Part shown: positions 15,726 through 23,490 of the stretch, in pieces
Layout: every line of letters begins with the position of its first letter
Position numbering within the stretch: position 1 is the first letter of the stretch
Assembly: GCA_964583605.1 (NCBI GenBank)
Contig: CAZOWL010000042.1
Location: 1-34,821, forward strand
Source of the DNA: CAZOWL01 sp964583605
Lineage (GTDB): Bacteria; Pseudomonadota; Gammaproteobacteria; Chromatiales; Chromatiaceae
DNA: 34,821 bases
Direction of reading: 5' to 3'
Made by a program: the position numbers and the translations under genes
Notes under the pieces: model-generated
Databases searched by the model: none
Told to the model about the DNA's origin: nothing
The model's input: only the letters and a program-made list of their open reading frames with translations

Positions 15726-17206
15726 TCGCCGTGACACCGACGCCCGTGTGGCTCATCGCCGCGCCGCTGCTGCTGGCCTTCTCCTCCCCATTCTGGGGGC
15801 GGCTGCGCATGCCGCTGCTGGTCGGTGCCTACATGGCTCTCTTTGCGCTGGCCTTGTCATTCTTCCCCGCCGTCGCTGTCGCGCCGTTGCTCGAGACCAT
15901 CGTCATTGCCCCGCCGCTCGGGATCCACCTGCATGTCGACTCGGTCTCGCTGCTGCTGGTCGCGCTGTTTACGTTCGCTGGCGGCGTGGTGGCCCTCTTT
16001 CTCTGGCTCGGCGGCGGGGCTGAGCACCTGCGCGGGCGCGGGGCCTTCGTGCTGCTCCTGCTGCTGATCGCGGGCTGCAACGGCATGATCCTGACCGGGG
16101 ATCTGTTCAACCTCTACGTCTTTCTCGAGATCACCGGCGTCAGTGCCTACGTGCTGAGCGCGCTGCGCCAGGACGGCGCCGCGCTGGAAGCGGGGCTCAA
16201 GTTCCTGATCATTGGCTCGGTCGCGGCCGTGTTCTTCTTGTTCGCCGTGGTGCTGATCTATCTGCAGACGGGGAGCCTCAACATGGCCGCGGTGGCCGCG
16301 AGCTTCGGCACCATCGCCGCACCGCTGCAGCTCTTGATCGTCCTTCTGATGCTGGTCGGGCTCGGCATCAAGGCCGAGCTCTTCCCGTTCAATCTCTGGG
16401 TGCCGGACATCTATCGCGGCAGCGATCCGACGGCCGCCTCGCTCTTCTCGGGCGTGGTCGTCAAGGCCTTTCTGTTCGTGCTCTTCCACCTGGTCTTCCT
16501 GCTCCTTGCCGACCCGGCCCTGGTGCAGACCTGGCTTATGGTGCTCGGCGCGACGACGATGATCGTTGCCGAGTGGACGGCACTGCGCCAGCAGGACATG
16601 CGGCGCATGCTCGCCTACTCCTCACTCGGTCAGGTCGGGCTGATCGCGCTGGCGCTCGGCTTCGGCACGGCCTCGGTCACCGCCGGCGCCCTCTTCCACA
16701 TGGTCAACCACACGCTCATCAAGCTGCTCCTGTTCCTGATCGCGGCGCTGATCGTGCAGCGCCTCGGGACCGCGCGGCTCGATCGCCTCGCAGGCACCGC
16801 CCAGAGCATGCCGGTCGCGGCGGGCCTGTTCGTCCTCGGCAGCCTCGCGGTGCTTGGCCTGCCGCCGACCAGCGGCTTCATCAGCAAGTTCTGGATCCTC
16901 GAGGGCTTCGCTGCCGAGCAGGTCTTCTGGCCCGTCGCGGTCATCCTGTTCGGCGCCATGCTCGAGGCAGGCTACTACTTCCGCTGGATCGCTGTCTTCT
17001 ATCGTTCCGAGGGTTCCGAGGCGCCCCCTACCGCGCCGCTTGCGAAGACCAGCCCGCTGGTCCATCTGCCGCTCCTCCTCCTGGGCGCCCTGCTCCTGGT
17101 CTTTGGTGTCGCGCCCTTCCTGATCGACACCCAGTTCGTCGACGCGGCTGGTGACCTGCTCGGCCGCGCCGCCACCCTCGAGGCCGTCCTGGGAGCCCAG
17201 CCATGA
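15722..17206 (+). CDS. mrpD: Antiporter-like subunit MrpD/MbxH (NuoN/NuoL family)
   Basis: A 494-residue polytopic protein, an ion-translocating subunit of the complex. Channel residues are in place: Glu in FNLYVFLEITGVSAYVLSA, Lys in LGIKAELFPFNLWVPDIY and Lys in MVNHTLIKLLLFLIAAL. About 14 membrane helices are expected. The start codon is GTG, overlapping mrpC. It is followed with a 4-base overlap by a second member of the same family. Two such subunits, rather than one, is the arrangement of archaeal Mbx (MBS). Confidence 0.9.
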   Translation: MIAVTPTPVWLIAAPLLLAFSSPFWGRLRMPLLVGAYMALFALALSFFPAVAVAPLLETIVIAPPLGIHLHVDSVSLLLVALFTFAGGVVALFLWLGGGAEHLRGRGAFVLLLLLIAGCNGMILTGDLFNLYVFLEITGVSAYVLSALRQDGAALEAGLKFLIIGSVAAVFFLFAVVLIYLQTGSLNMAAVAASFGTIAAPLQLLIVLLMLVGLGIKAELFPFNLWVPDIYRGSDPTAASLFSGVVVKAFLFVLFHLVFLLLADPALVQTWLMVLGATTMIVAEWTALRQQDMRRMLAYSSLGQVGLIALALGFGTASVTAGALFHMVNHTLIKLLLFLIAALIVQRLGTARLDRLAGTAQSMPVAAGLFVLGSLAVLGLPPTSGFISKFWILEGFAAEQVFWPVAVILFGAMLEAGYYFRWIAVFYRSEGSEAPPTAPLAKTSPLVHLPLLLLGALLLVFGVAPFLIDTQFVDAAGDLLGRAATLEAVLGAQP

Positions 17207-18978
17207 CGCTTTTCCTCCGCGCCTTGCTGATCGCCGCCTCGCTGAGCCCCGCCGCAACCCTGCTGGCTTGGGAAGGAGCTCTGGCCTGGCCGCTGTTCGG
17301 CGAGGTCGCGCTCTGGTTCGAGCTGGTGCCCTTGTCTGCCTTCTTCATGCTGCTGCTCGCGGTCGGCGCACCTCTCGCGGCCTTGCCCTTGCTGCGGGCG
17401 CCCTACGGCGGCAACGACTACGCCCTCTACGCCTTGCTCCTGCTCGGCATGCAGGTCTTGCTGCTGGCCCAGGACCTGATCGGTCTCTTCATCGGCTGGG
17501 AGGTGATGACCTGGAGTAGTTATCTGATCCTGCTGCGCTCGCGCCGCACCGAGATCGAGACGGCCCAGTACTTCATCTTGTTCAACCTCGCCTCGGCCTT
17601 TCTGCTGCTGGCCGGAATCCTGGTCTTCTACAGCGCCACCGGCGGCTTCGCGCTCACCGAGGCACGGGGCCTGACGGAGGGACAGGAGGTCGCGCTGCTC
17701 GCCCTCCTCGGCCCCGCCTTCCTGATCAAGGCGGGCACGGTGCCGCTGCACCTCTGGGTGCCGCGCAGCTACGACCAGGCGCCCGATGCCCTGAGCGCGG
17801 TCTTCTCGGCGCTGATGTCGAAGATGGGCATCTACGCGATGGTGCTCCTCTTTACCCTCTTCCCCGAGGCCCCCTGGCGGCTCTTCGGCAACTGGCTCGA
17901 TGGGCCGGCGGTCGGCTACGTGCTGGCCTGGCTCGGGGCCATCACCTCATTGATCGCGACCTTCAAGGCGATCAGCCAACAGGACATGAAGCGCCTGCTC
18001 GCCTATTCCTCGATCGCCCAGGTCGGCTATATCACCACCGCGATCGGAGTCGGCAGCGCGCTCGCGATCGGTGGGGCCCTGTTCCATGCCTTAGTGCACA
18101 CGCTGGTCAAGCTGCTCCTGTTCACGAGCGTCGCCGGGATCATCGCGCAGACCGGGCAGCGGCGCTTCAACGACCTCGGCGAGCTGATCTACCGCATGCC
18201 GGTCTCCTTCTTCGGAGTGCTGATCGGCATCATCGCCCTGGCCGGCATGCCGCCGCTGCCGGGCTTTGCGTCCAAGTTCCTGATCTTCGTTGCGCTGATC
18301 GACGCGCGCTGGCTGCTCCTGTTCGCCGCGATGATCCTCTCGAGCGCCGCGGCCTTCCTATATTGCTACCGTTTGATCTATGCCCCCTTCCTGGGCCAGG
18401 CCAACTCGGACGCCGCGCGCAACGCACGCGAGGCACCCTGGGCCTACTTGGTGCCGCAGCTGGTGCTGATGGGCCTGCTCGTCGCACTCGGGTTCTTCCC
18501 TGGCCTTGGCGTGCGCCTGCTGATCGATCCGGTGCTCGAGGGCCTCGGGCTGGCGCCACTCGGCAGCCCGTCCTGGGGCGTGCTCAATACCCCCTATGGC
18601 GGCTATGACGGGGTCGTGCTGATGCTGGTCTTCGGCATCGCCTTTGCGGTAGTTGCGGGCCTGTTTTTCTTAATGCGCGGGCAGCTGCGCCGCGCCGGCA
18701 GCCGCTACGATCTCAGCTTCGCCGGCGAGGTGCCCGATGCCGACACACCGCTGCACTACGGCGCCGGCATGGGCCGCGAGCTGCGCCGCATCCCAGCCGT
18801 CGGCTGGATCCTGGCCCGCTCCACGGAGCGCTTCTATGCCGGTGTTGCCAAGCAGACGCAGGCCGCTGGCGGCCTGTTGGGCGTCCTCTACTCGGGCCAC
18901 CCCCAGGCCTGGATCCTAACGGCGGTGCTGGCCTTCGCCGCCACCCTGACCTTCCAGCTTTTCATGGCGTGGCTCTGA
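17203..18978 (+). CDS. Second antiporter-like subunit (MbxH'-like, NuoL family)
   Basis: A 591-residue polytopic protein related to the preceding one, with a longer C-terminus. The family channel residues are present: Glu in LFIGWEVMTWSSYLIL, Lys in FLIKAGTVPLHLWVPRSY and Lys in LVHTLVKLLLFTSVAG. The extra C-terminal region (about residues 470-591) contains two more hydrophobic segments separated by a hydrophilic stretch, which could be a lateral extension toward the next subunit (inferred). It overlaps mrpD by 4 bases and its stop overlaps the NuoH-like start. If both pumps work, the ion yield per electron pair should exceed that of Ech. Confidence 0.88.
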   Translation: MTLFLRALLIAASLSPAATLLAWEGALAWPLFGEVALWFELVPLSAFFMLLLAVGAPLAALPLLRAPYGGNDYALYALLLLGMQVLLLAQDLIGLFIGWEVMTWSSYLILLRSRRTEIETAQYFILFNLASAFLLLAGILVFYSATGGFALTEARGLTEGQEVALLALLGPAFLIKAGTVPLHLWVPRSYDQAPDALSAVFSALMSKMGIYAMVLLFTLFPEAPWRLFGNWLDGPAVGYVLAWLGAITSLIATFKAISQQDMKRLLAYSSIAQVGYITTAIGVGSALAIGGALFHALVHTLVKLLLFTSVAGIIAQTGQRRFNDLGELIYRMPVSFFGVLIGIIALAGMPPLPGFASKFLIFVALIDARWLLLFAAMILSSAAAFLYCYRLIYAPFLGQANSDAARNAREAPWAYLVPQLVLMGLLVALGFFPGLGVRLLIDPVLEGLGLAPLGSPSWGVLNTPYGGYDGVVLMLVFGIAFAVVAGLFFLMRGQLRRAGSRYDLSFAGEVPDADTPLHYGAGMGRELRRIPAVGWILARSTERFYAGVAKQTQAAGGLLGVLYSGHPQAWILTAVLAFAATLTFQLFMAWL

Positions 18979-19877
18979 TGCAGTACCTGATCGACGTGCC
19001 GGCGATGATCGCCATCAGCTACGTGATGGGCTTTCTGTTTTTCGGCTTCTACCGCCAGTTCACAGCCCGCATCCAGCGCCGCCGCGGTCCAAGCATCTGG
19101 CAGAATCTCTATGACAACCTCAAGTTCTTCTCGAAATCCGAGACCCTGAGCCACGGACCCATGTTCTTCTTCGGCCCGATGATCATGCTGGCCGGAGCCA
19201 TCACGACGGTCCTCTTCGTCCCCTTCCTGAAGGGCACAGATTGGCTGCAGGGCTTCTCGCAGTACGGGAACCTGATCCTGATCATGTTCCTGATGGTCGT
19301 TGGCCCGCTCGGCAACGCGCTGGCAGTTGGCGCGAGCGGCAACCCATTCGGCGTCATGGGCGTGACCCGCGGGCTGACCCGCCTGATGGGCCTCGAAGTG
19401 CCCTTCTTCCTGGGCCTGGCGCTGGTGATGCTCCAGCACGAGACCGTCTCAGTCCACGCCATCATGGCCAGCCAGCCAACGTTCGCAGACTGGAACCTGT
19501 TCACCAACCCGATCGCCTTCCTGGTCGTACTCTTGCCCTTTATCGGGAGTCTGAACGCGGCCCCCTTCGACGTCGTCGGGGCGCCGGTCGAGGTCTATGC
19601 CGGCCCGCGGGTCGAGTTCGGCGGGCGCATCCTCGGCGTTCTGATGACGCAAAACATGATGCTCTCGATCGCCAAGTTCGTCTTGATGGTCGACGTCTTT
19701 CTGGGTGGGGCAACCAACCTGCTCGTCCTGATTGGCAAGGCCTTCGCGCTGTTCCTGCTGACGGCCTCGATCAGCGCGGTCTTCCCGCGGCTGAAGACCG
19801 AGCAGACAGTCGATTTCTTCTGGAAGGTCCCCTTGGGCCTCGGCGTGCTTGGGGTCGTCGCGGTCGTTTGGTTTTAG
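18978..19877 (+). CDS. NuoH-like membrane anchor subunit (MbxM)
   Basis: A 299-residue NuoH-family membrane protein, the counterpart of echB. The conserved cytoplasmic loop RIQRRRGPSIWQNLYDNLKFF (about residues 33-53) is clear, and NAAPFDVVGAPVEVYAGPRVEF (about 193-215) matches the NuoH loop that contacts the peripheral arm. ATG at 18978 overlaps the upstream stop (TGATG); GTG at 18969 is possible. It is the last membrane gene before a 105-base gap and the soluble subunits. Confidence 0.9.
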   Translation: MQYLIDVPAMIAISYVMGFLFFGFYRQFTARIQRRRGPSIWQNLYDNLKFFSKSETLSHGPMFFFGPMIMLAGAITTVLFVPFLKGTDWLQGFSQYGNLILIMFLMVVGPLGNALAVGASGNPFGVMGVTRGLTRLMGLEVPFFLGLALVMLQHETVSVHAIMASQPTFADWNLFTNPIAFLVVLLPFIGSLNAAPFDVVGAPVEVYAGPRVEFGGRILGVLMTQNMMLSIAKFVLMVDVFLGGATNLLVLIGKAFALFLLTASISAVFPRLKTEQTVDFFWKVPLGLGVLGVVAVVWF

Positions 19878-19890
19878 TGGCGCGGACATG

Positions 19891-19952
19891 GGATAGGCGA
19901 GGCGCCGCCCCGCGGCTGTCAGCTGCATCGTAGCTGCAGGTGTGGCCTATCC
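19891..19952 (+). other. Intra-operon hairpin
   Basis: GGATAGGC (19891-19898) can pair with GCCTATCC (19945-19952). Smaller palindromes, such as AGCT-N7-AGCT, lie inside the loop. No T-tract follows, so it is unlikely to be a full terminator. It fills the only sizeable gap between the membrane and the soluble halves of the operon, where a processing or stability element that sets subunit ratios is plausible. Confidence 0.4.
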
Positions 19953-19982
19953 AACACATTCCGGATTTGGACGAGGTGAAGC

Positions 19983-20615
19983 GTGTATCACAAGACAGCG
20001 TGCGAGGGATTCCAGTGCGACCAGGCGGTCATCGAGGCCGGCCTCGAGCCCGAGCGCGGCCCCCAGGGCGTGATCGAGCGGCTGGTTGCTTGGCTGCGCA
20101 AGCGCAGCCTGTTCGTCCTCGCCTACGGCACCGGCTGCGGGGCCATCGAGATGCGTCCGCTCATGACGAGCCGCTTCGACGCCGAGCGCTTCGGCATTAT
20201 CAACGCGGCCACGCCGCGCCAGGCCGATGTGCTGATCATCAGCGGCTATCTGGCCGTAAAGACCCTGAAGCGCGTGATCCGCAGCTATGAGCAGATGCAG
20301 GCGCCCAAATACGTCATCGCGCTCGGCAGCTGCACGATCAACGGCGGCATGTACTGGGACTCCTACAACACGGTCAAACAGGTCGATCGCTACCTGCCGG
20401 TTGACATGTACGTCAACGGCTGCATGCCCCGCCCTGAGGCCCTGATCGAGGGCTTCATCGCGCTGCAGGAACGCATCGCCCGCGGCGAGAAGGGCGGCCA
20501 CGAGCGCTACCGGGAGAACATCGCCTGGTACAAGGCTAACCAGCGCCGCCTGCTCGGCGACCAGATGCCGCCTGCCTACACCTACGACTGGTACTACTCC
20601 GGGGGCGTCACCTGA
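19983..20615 (+). CDS. mbxJ: NuoB-like small subunit with altered cluster ligands (MbxJ-like)
   Basis: A 210-residue NuoB-family protein that should hold the proximal [4Fe-4S] cluster. Only three of the four usual ligands are visible: C52 (GTGCGAIEM), C117 (LGSCTINGG) and C147 (VNGCMPRP). The position equal to EchC C21, and to the second Cys of the complex I CC pair, is Gly53. A cluster with three protein ligands and an open iron is what was described for archaeal MBS, where it is thought to reduce sulfane sulfur. Two extra cysteines, C7 and C12, lie in an N-terminal extension. The start is GTG with GAGGTG upstream. Downstream genes overlap. Confidence 0.85.
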   Translation: MYHKTACEGFQCDQAVIEAGLEPERGPQGVIERLVAWLRKRSLFVLAYGTGCGAIEMRPLMTSRFDAERFGIINAATPRQADVLIISGYLAVKTLKRVIRSYEQMQAPKYVIALGSCTINGGMYWDSYNTVKQVDRYLPVDMYVNGCMPRPEALIEGFIALQERIARGEKGGHERYRENIAWYKANQRRLLGDQMPPAYTYDWYYSGGVT

Positions 20616-21169
20616 TGCTCGAGGCTCTCCTGCCGCAGCTTTCCGGATTCGAGATCCTCGAGCAGACGGAGCGCCGCAAGGACCTCGCCTTCGTGCGGGT
20701 CCCCAAGGCGCAGCTCCAGTCACTGCTCGGCGTGCTCAAGCACCAGCATGGCTTCCTGACGCTGACCAGCATCGCCTGTACCGATTGGATCGAGGACGAG
20801 GTCTTCTGCCTGACCTATCTGCTCGAGCCGGCGGCCCGCGATCGCTGCCTCGGTGTGCAGACCCAGATTGGGCGTGATGGCGAGGCGATCGTGACCTGCA
20901 TCCCGCTCTGGCCGCAAGCCGAGATCTTCGAGCGCGAGCTCCACGAGCTCTACGGGATCCCTTTCGCCGGGCACCCGAGCCTGACCGAGCTAGTGCTCGA
21001 GGGCTGGAGCGATATCCCACCGTTGCGTCGTGAGTTCGACACGGTCAAGTTCGTCGAGGAGACCTACGAGATGCGCGGCGGGCGCGACGACAACCTCGAT
21101 GTGCGCGAGGAGATCCGCAAGCGCAAGGAGGCCAGGCGCGCGAAGAAGCAGGCCGGGGATGCGACATGA
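20615..21169 (+). CDS. mbxK: NuoC-like subunit (MbxK)
   Basis: A 184-residue NuoC-family protein of the peripheral arm, related to echD. The signature ERELHELYGIPFAGHPSLTELV (about residues 108-129) is present. The C-terminus is strongly basic and acidic (KRKEARRAKKQ). ATG overlaps the mbxJ-like stop and the gene's own stop overlaps the next ATG. A structural role is expected. Confidence 0.85.
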   Translation: MLEALLPQLSGFEILEQTERRKDLAFVRVPKAQLQSLLGVLKHQHGFLTLTSIACTDWIEDEVFCLTYLLEPAARDRCLGVQTQIGRDGEAIVTCIPLWPQAEIFERELHELYGIPFAGHPSLTELVLEGWSDIPPLRREFDTVKFVEETYEMRGGRDDNLDVREEIRKRKEARRAKKQAGDAT

Positions 21170-22269
21170 GCGACACCATCCGCGTCTTCCACGGTCCCCA
21201 GCATCCGGGCGTCACCGGCAACATGAGTGTCGAGCTCGAGCTCGACGGCGAGACCATCGTCAGCGCCCGCACGCACGTCGGCTACCTGCACCGCGGCTTC
21301 GAGAAGCTGATCGAACGGCGCACCATCCCCCAGGCCTTCACGATCGTCTGCCGCATCTGTGTGCCCGAGCCCGATCCCAACGAGGAGAACTTCGCCCGCG
21401 GGATCGAGGAGCTGGCCGGCCTCGAGATCAGCGAGCGCGCCGCCTACCTGCGGGTCGCGGTCCTCGAGCTCGCGCGTCTGCAGGCGCATCTCTTGTGGCT
21501 CGCCGGCCAGGGCGCCTCGATCGGCCACGAGGTGGTGCCGCAGTGGGCGGTCGGCGATCGCGACTACATCCTTGAGTTCTTCGAGGCGCTGAGCGGTGGG
21601 CGCGTCTACCACATGTACATCTACCCGGGCGGCGTGAAGCGCGAGCCGCCGGAGGGATTCGCCGAGCAACTGGTCGGCCTCGTCGAGCTGATCGAGCGGC
21701 GCCTACCCGAGTACGACCGGATCTTCTTCGACAACGCCGGCGTGCGCAAGCGCCTGCGCGGCGTCGGCATCGTCGACCGGGATGAGGCCCTCGAGAACGG
21801 TTACGCCGGGCCGGTCGTGCGCGGCTGCGGGATCGCCCGCGACGTGCGCCGCGATGCGCCCTATCTGGTCTACGACCGGCTCGAGTTCGAGGTGCCGACC
21901 GAGCAGGGCTGCGATGCCTATGCCCGGGCCCTGGTCCGCCGCGCCGAGATGATTGAGAGCCTGCGTATCCTCCGGCAGGTGGCGAGCGACCTGCCGAGCA
22001 GCGGACCCATCCAGTGCAAGCTGCCGCCGCATCGCAAGTTCAAGCTCCCACGCGGCGAAACTTACGTGCAATCGGAATCGGCGCGCGGCGCCTTCGGCTA
22101 CTTCATGGTCGGCGACGGCAGCGAGTACCTGCGCCGCCTGCAGGTCCGCGGGCCCTCGCTCGTGCAGGCCTTCACCCTGCTCGAGCGGGTCCTCGTGGGG
22201 GCGCAACTATCTGATGTGGCGCTGATCATGAATTCACTGGGCATCTGCCCGCCGGAGATCGAGCGCTGA
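21166..22269 (+). CDS. mbxL: Hydrogenase-like large subunit lacking a full [NiFe] site (MbxL-like)
   Basis: A 367-residue NuoD/hydrogenase large-subunit homologue. The N-terminal CxxC survives (C62, C65 in VCRICVPEP). The C-terminal DPCxxC of true hydrogenases aligns without gaps to G-I-C-P-P-E, so C361 remains but the last Cys is Glu364 and Asp is Gly. A standard [NiFe] centre is therefore unlikely. Compare echE, where all four Cys are present. It resembles archaeal MbxL, a non-hydrogenase member of the family. Complex I NuoD usually lacks these Cys altogether, so this is an intermediate form. ATGA overlap with the upstream gene. Confidence 0.85.
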   Translation: MSDTIRVFHGPQHPGVTGNMSVELELDGETIVSARTHVGYLHRGFEKLIERRTIPQAFTIVCRICVPEPDPNEENFARGIEELAGLEISERAAYLRVAVLELARLQAHLLWLAGQGASIGHEVVPQWAVGDRDYILEFFEALSGGRVYHMYIYPGGVKREPPEGFAEQLVGLVELIERRLPEYDRIFFDNAGVRKRLRGVGIVDRDEALENGYAGPVVRGCGIARDVRRDAPYLVYDRLEFEVPTEQGCDAYARALVRRAEMIESLRILRQVASDLPSSGPIQCKLPPHRKFKLPRGETYVQSESARGAFGYFMVGDGSEYLRRLQVRGPSLVQAFTLLERVLVGAQLSDVALIMNSLGICPPEIER

Positions 22270-22322
22270 GCTGCCGTCCTGGCCCCGAGCACACCGTATC
22301 CACCGCAAAGCGAGACACAGAG

Positions 22323-22718
22323 ATGAGCTGGTCCATCGACGTCAAAGGCCTGATCCACCCCTTCAGCGCCCTGCGCTTCAGCGTCAAACAGCCGCATACC
22401 TTTCAGTATCCGCGTGAGCGACGTAGGACACCCGAGGGCTACCGCGGCTTCCACGTCAATGATCTAAGCCTCTGCGCAGGCTGCGGAAACTGCCAAGATA
22501 TCTGCATGAACGAGGCCATCGACATGGTCAAGGCCGTCGGCGAGATCAATCCGAAGAACGCCAGCGGTCTCGTTCCGCGCATCGACTACGGCCGGTGCTG
22601 TTGGTGTGGCTTGTGCGTAGACGTCTGCGGCCCCGACTCGCTGCGCTTCGAGGGCGAGTACACCTACGTCAGCGCCGATGCCGATAGCTTCTTGTACCAT
22701 CCCAAGGACAAGCGCTAG
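22323..22718 (+). CDS. mbxN: NuoI-like ferredoxin subunit (MbxN)
   Basis: A 131-residue protein with two [4Fe-4S] motifs: CAGCGNCQDIC (about residues 51-61) and CCWCGLCVDVCGP (about 97-109). It would take electrons from or give them to ferredoxin and pass them to the small subunit. No NADH-binding NuoEFG homologues are present, so ferredoxin is the likely carrier. A 53-base gap without clear structure precedes it. Confidence 0.87.
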   Translation: MSWSIDVKGLIHPFSALRFSVKQPHTFQYPRERRRTPEGYRGFHVNDLSLCAGCGNCQDICMNEAIDMVKAVGEINPKNASGLVPRIDYGRCCWCGLCVDVCGPDSLRFEGEYTYVSADADSFLYHPKDKR

Positions 22719-22769
22719 AAGGAATACAGACCACCCGCTCGCGCCCGCTCACCCCGCCGGAGATCATCG

Positions 22770-23243
22770 ATGCAACGCCTACAATGGGGCGCCGTCCTCT
22801 TCGTAGTTTGGCTCGGCTTGACGAGCTCGCTGCACCCGCAGGAGCTGTTGGCCGGTGCCCTGATCTCCGCGGGGGTGGTCTGGCTCGCGATCCCGCCGCG
22901 ACCTGGCGATGCGGCGCGGCGGCCCTGGCGTCTTGGCGCTGCGCTCGCTTATCTGCCGGTGTTCCTCAAGAACCTAATCCTCGCAAACATCGACGTCGCT
23001 GCGCGCGTCCTCAACCCAAAGCTCCCCATCAACCCCGGCATCGTGCGGGTAACGACCGCCCTGACCGCACCGCACCAGCGCCTGATCCTCGCCAACAGCA
23101 TCACACTCACGCCGGGTACCGTCACCCTGGAGCTCGACGGCCCGAATATGTACGTCCACTGGCTCGACGTGCAGAGCACCGACCCTGATACCGCGAGCGA
23201 GCTTATCAAGGGCGAGATGGAGCGGGCCATCGCGCGAATCTGA
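22770..23243 (+). CDS. mrpE: Mrp-type antiporter subunit E (MbxA-like)
   Basis: A 157-residue MrpE-family membrane protein. LTSSLHPQELLAGALIS (first helices), LAYLPVFLKNLILANIDVAARVL and the ANSITLTPGTVTLEL signature are present. In archaeal mbh and mbx operons this subunit is the first gene; here it is the last, after the soluble subunits. It ends close to the palindromic repeat at 23260. Confidence 0.85.
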   Translation: MQRLQWGAVLFVVWLGLTSSLHPQELLAGALISAGVVWLAIPPRPGDAARRPWRLGAALAYLPVFLKNLILANIDVAARVLNPKLPINPGIVRVTTALTAPHQRLILANSITLTPGTVTLELDGPNMYVHWLDVQSTDPDTASELIKGEMERAIARI

Positions 23244-23259
23244 GCCCAACCCTGGGGCG

Positions 23260-23302
23260 CCTCACCCCAGGCCCTCTCCTGGAGGGCGAGGGAGCGAACA
23301 TG
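23260..23302. repeat. Dispersed palindromic repeat, copy 2
   Basis: A close copy of the element at 12-54, in the same orientation, starting CCTCACCCC and ending GAGGGCGAGGGAGCGAA. The hairpin core here is CCCTC-TCCTG-GAGGG. It lies 17 bases after the mrpE stop and may form the transcript end. Confidence 0.6.
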
Positions 23303-23490
23303 CTGCGCAAATTTCGTAGTAACCGCTAGCTACGGCGGCTTCGCCGGGTCGCAAGGCTCACGACACGGCCGCGCACCTTCAGCGCAGTAGGGGTTGCCAG
23401 CGCGCGGCAATACAAGTACATCAGCGCATGGCGGGGTCGGATCGCCCCGTTACAATTGCGCTCATCACCGGAGTTGCCCTGAATCAGCGT

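Noticed and set aside
13708..23243. Reading the large operon as standard respiratory complex I or as a plain Mrp antiporter
   Set aside because: It lacks NuoEFG and NuoJ, carries MrpB/C/E/F/G units together with NuoB/C/D/I/H-like genes, and keeps hydrogenase-type cysteines.
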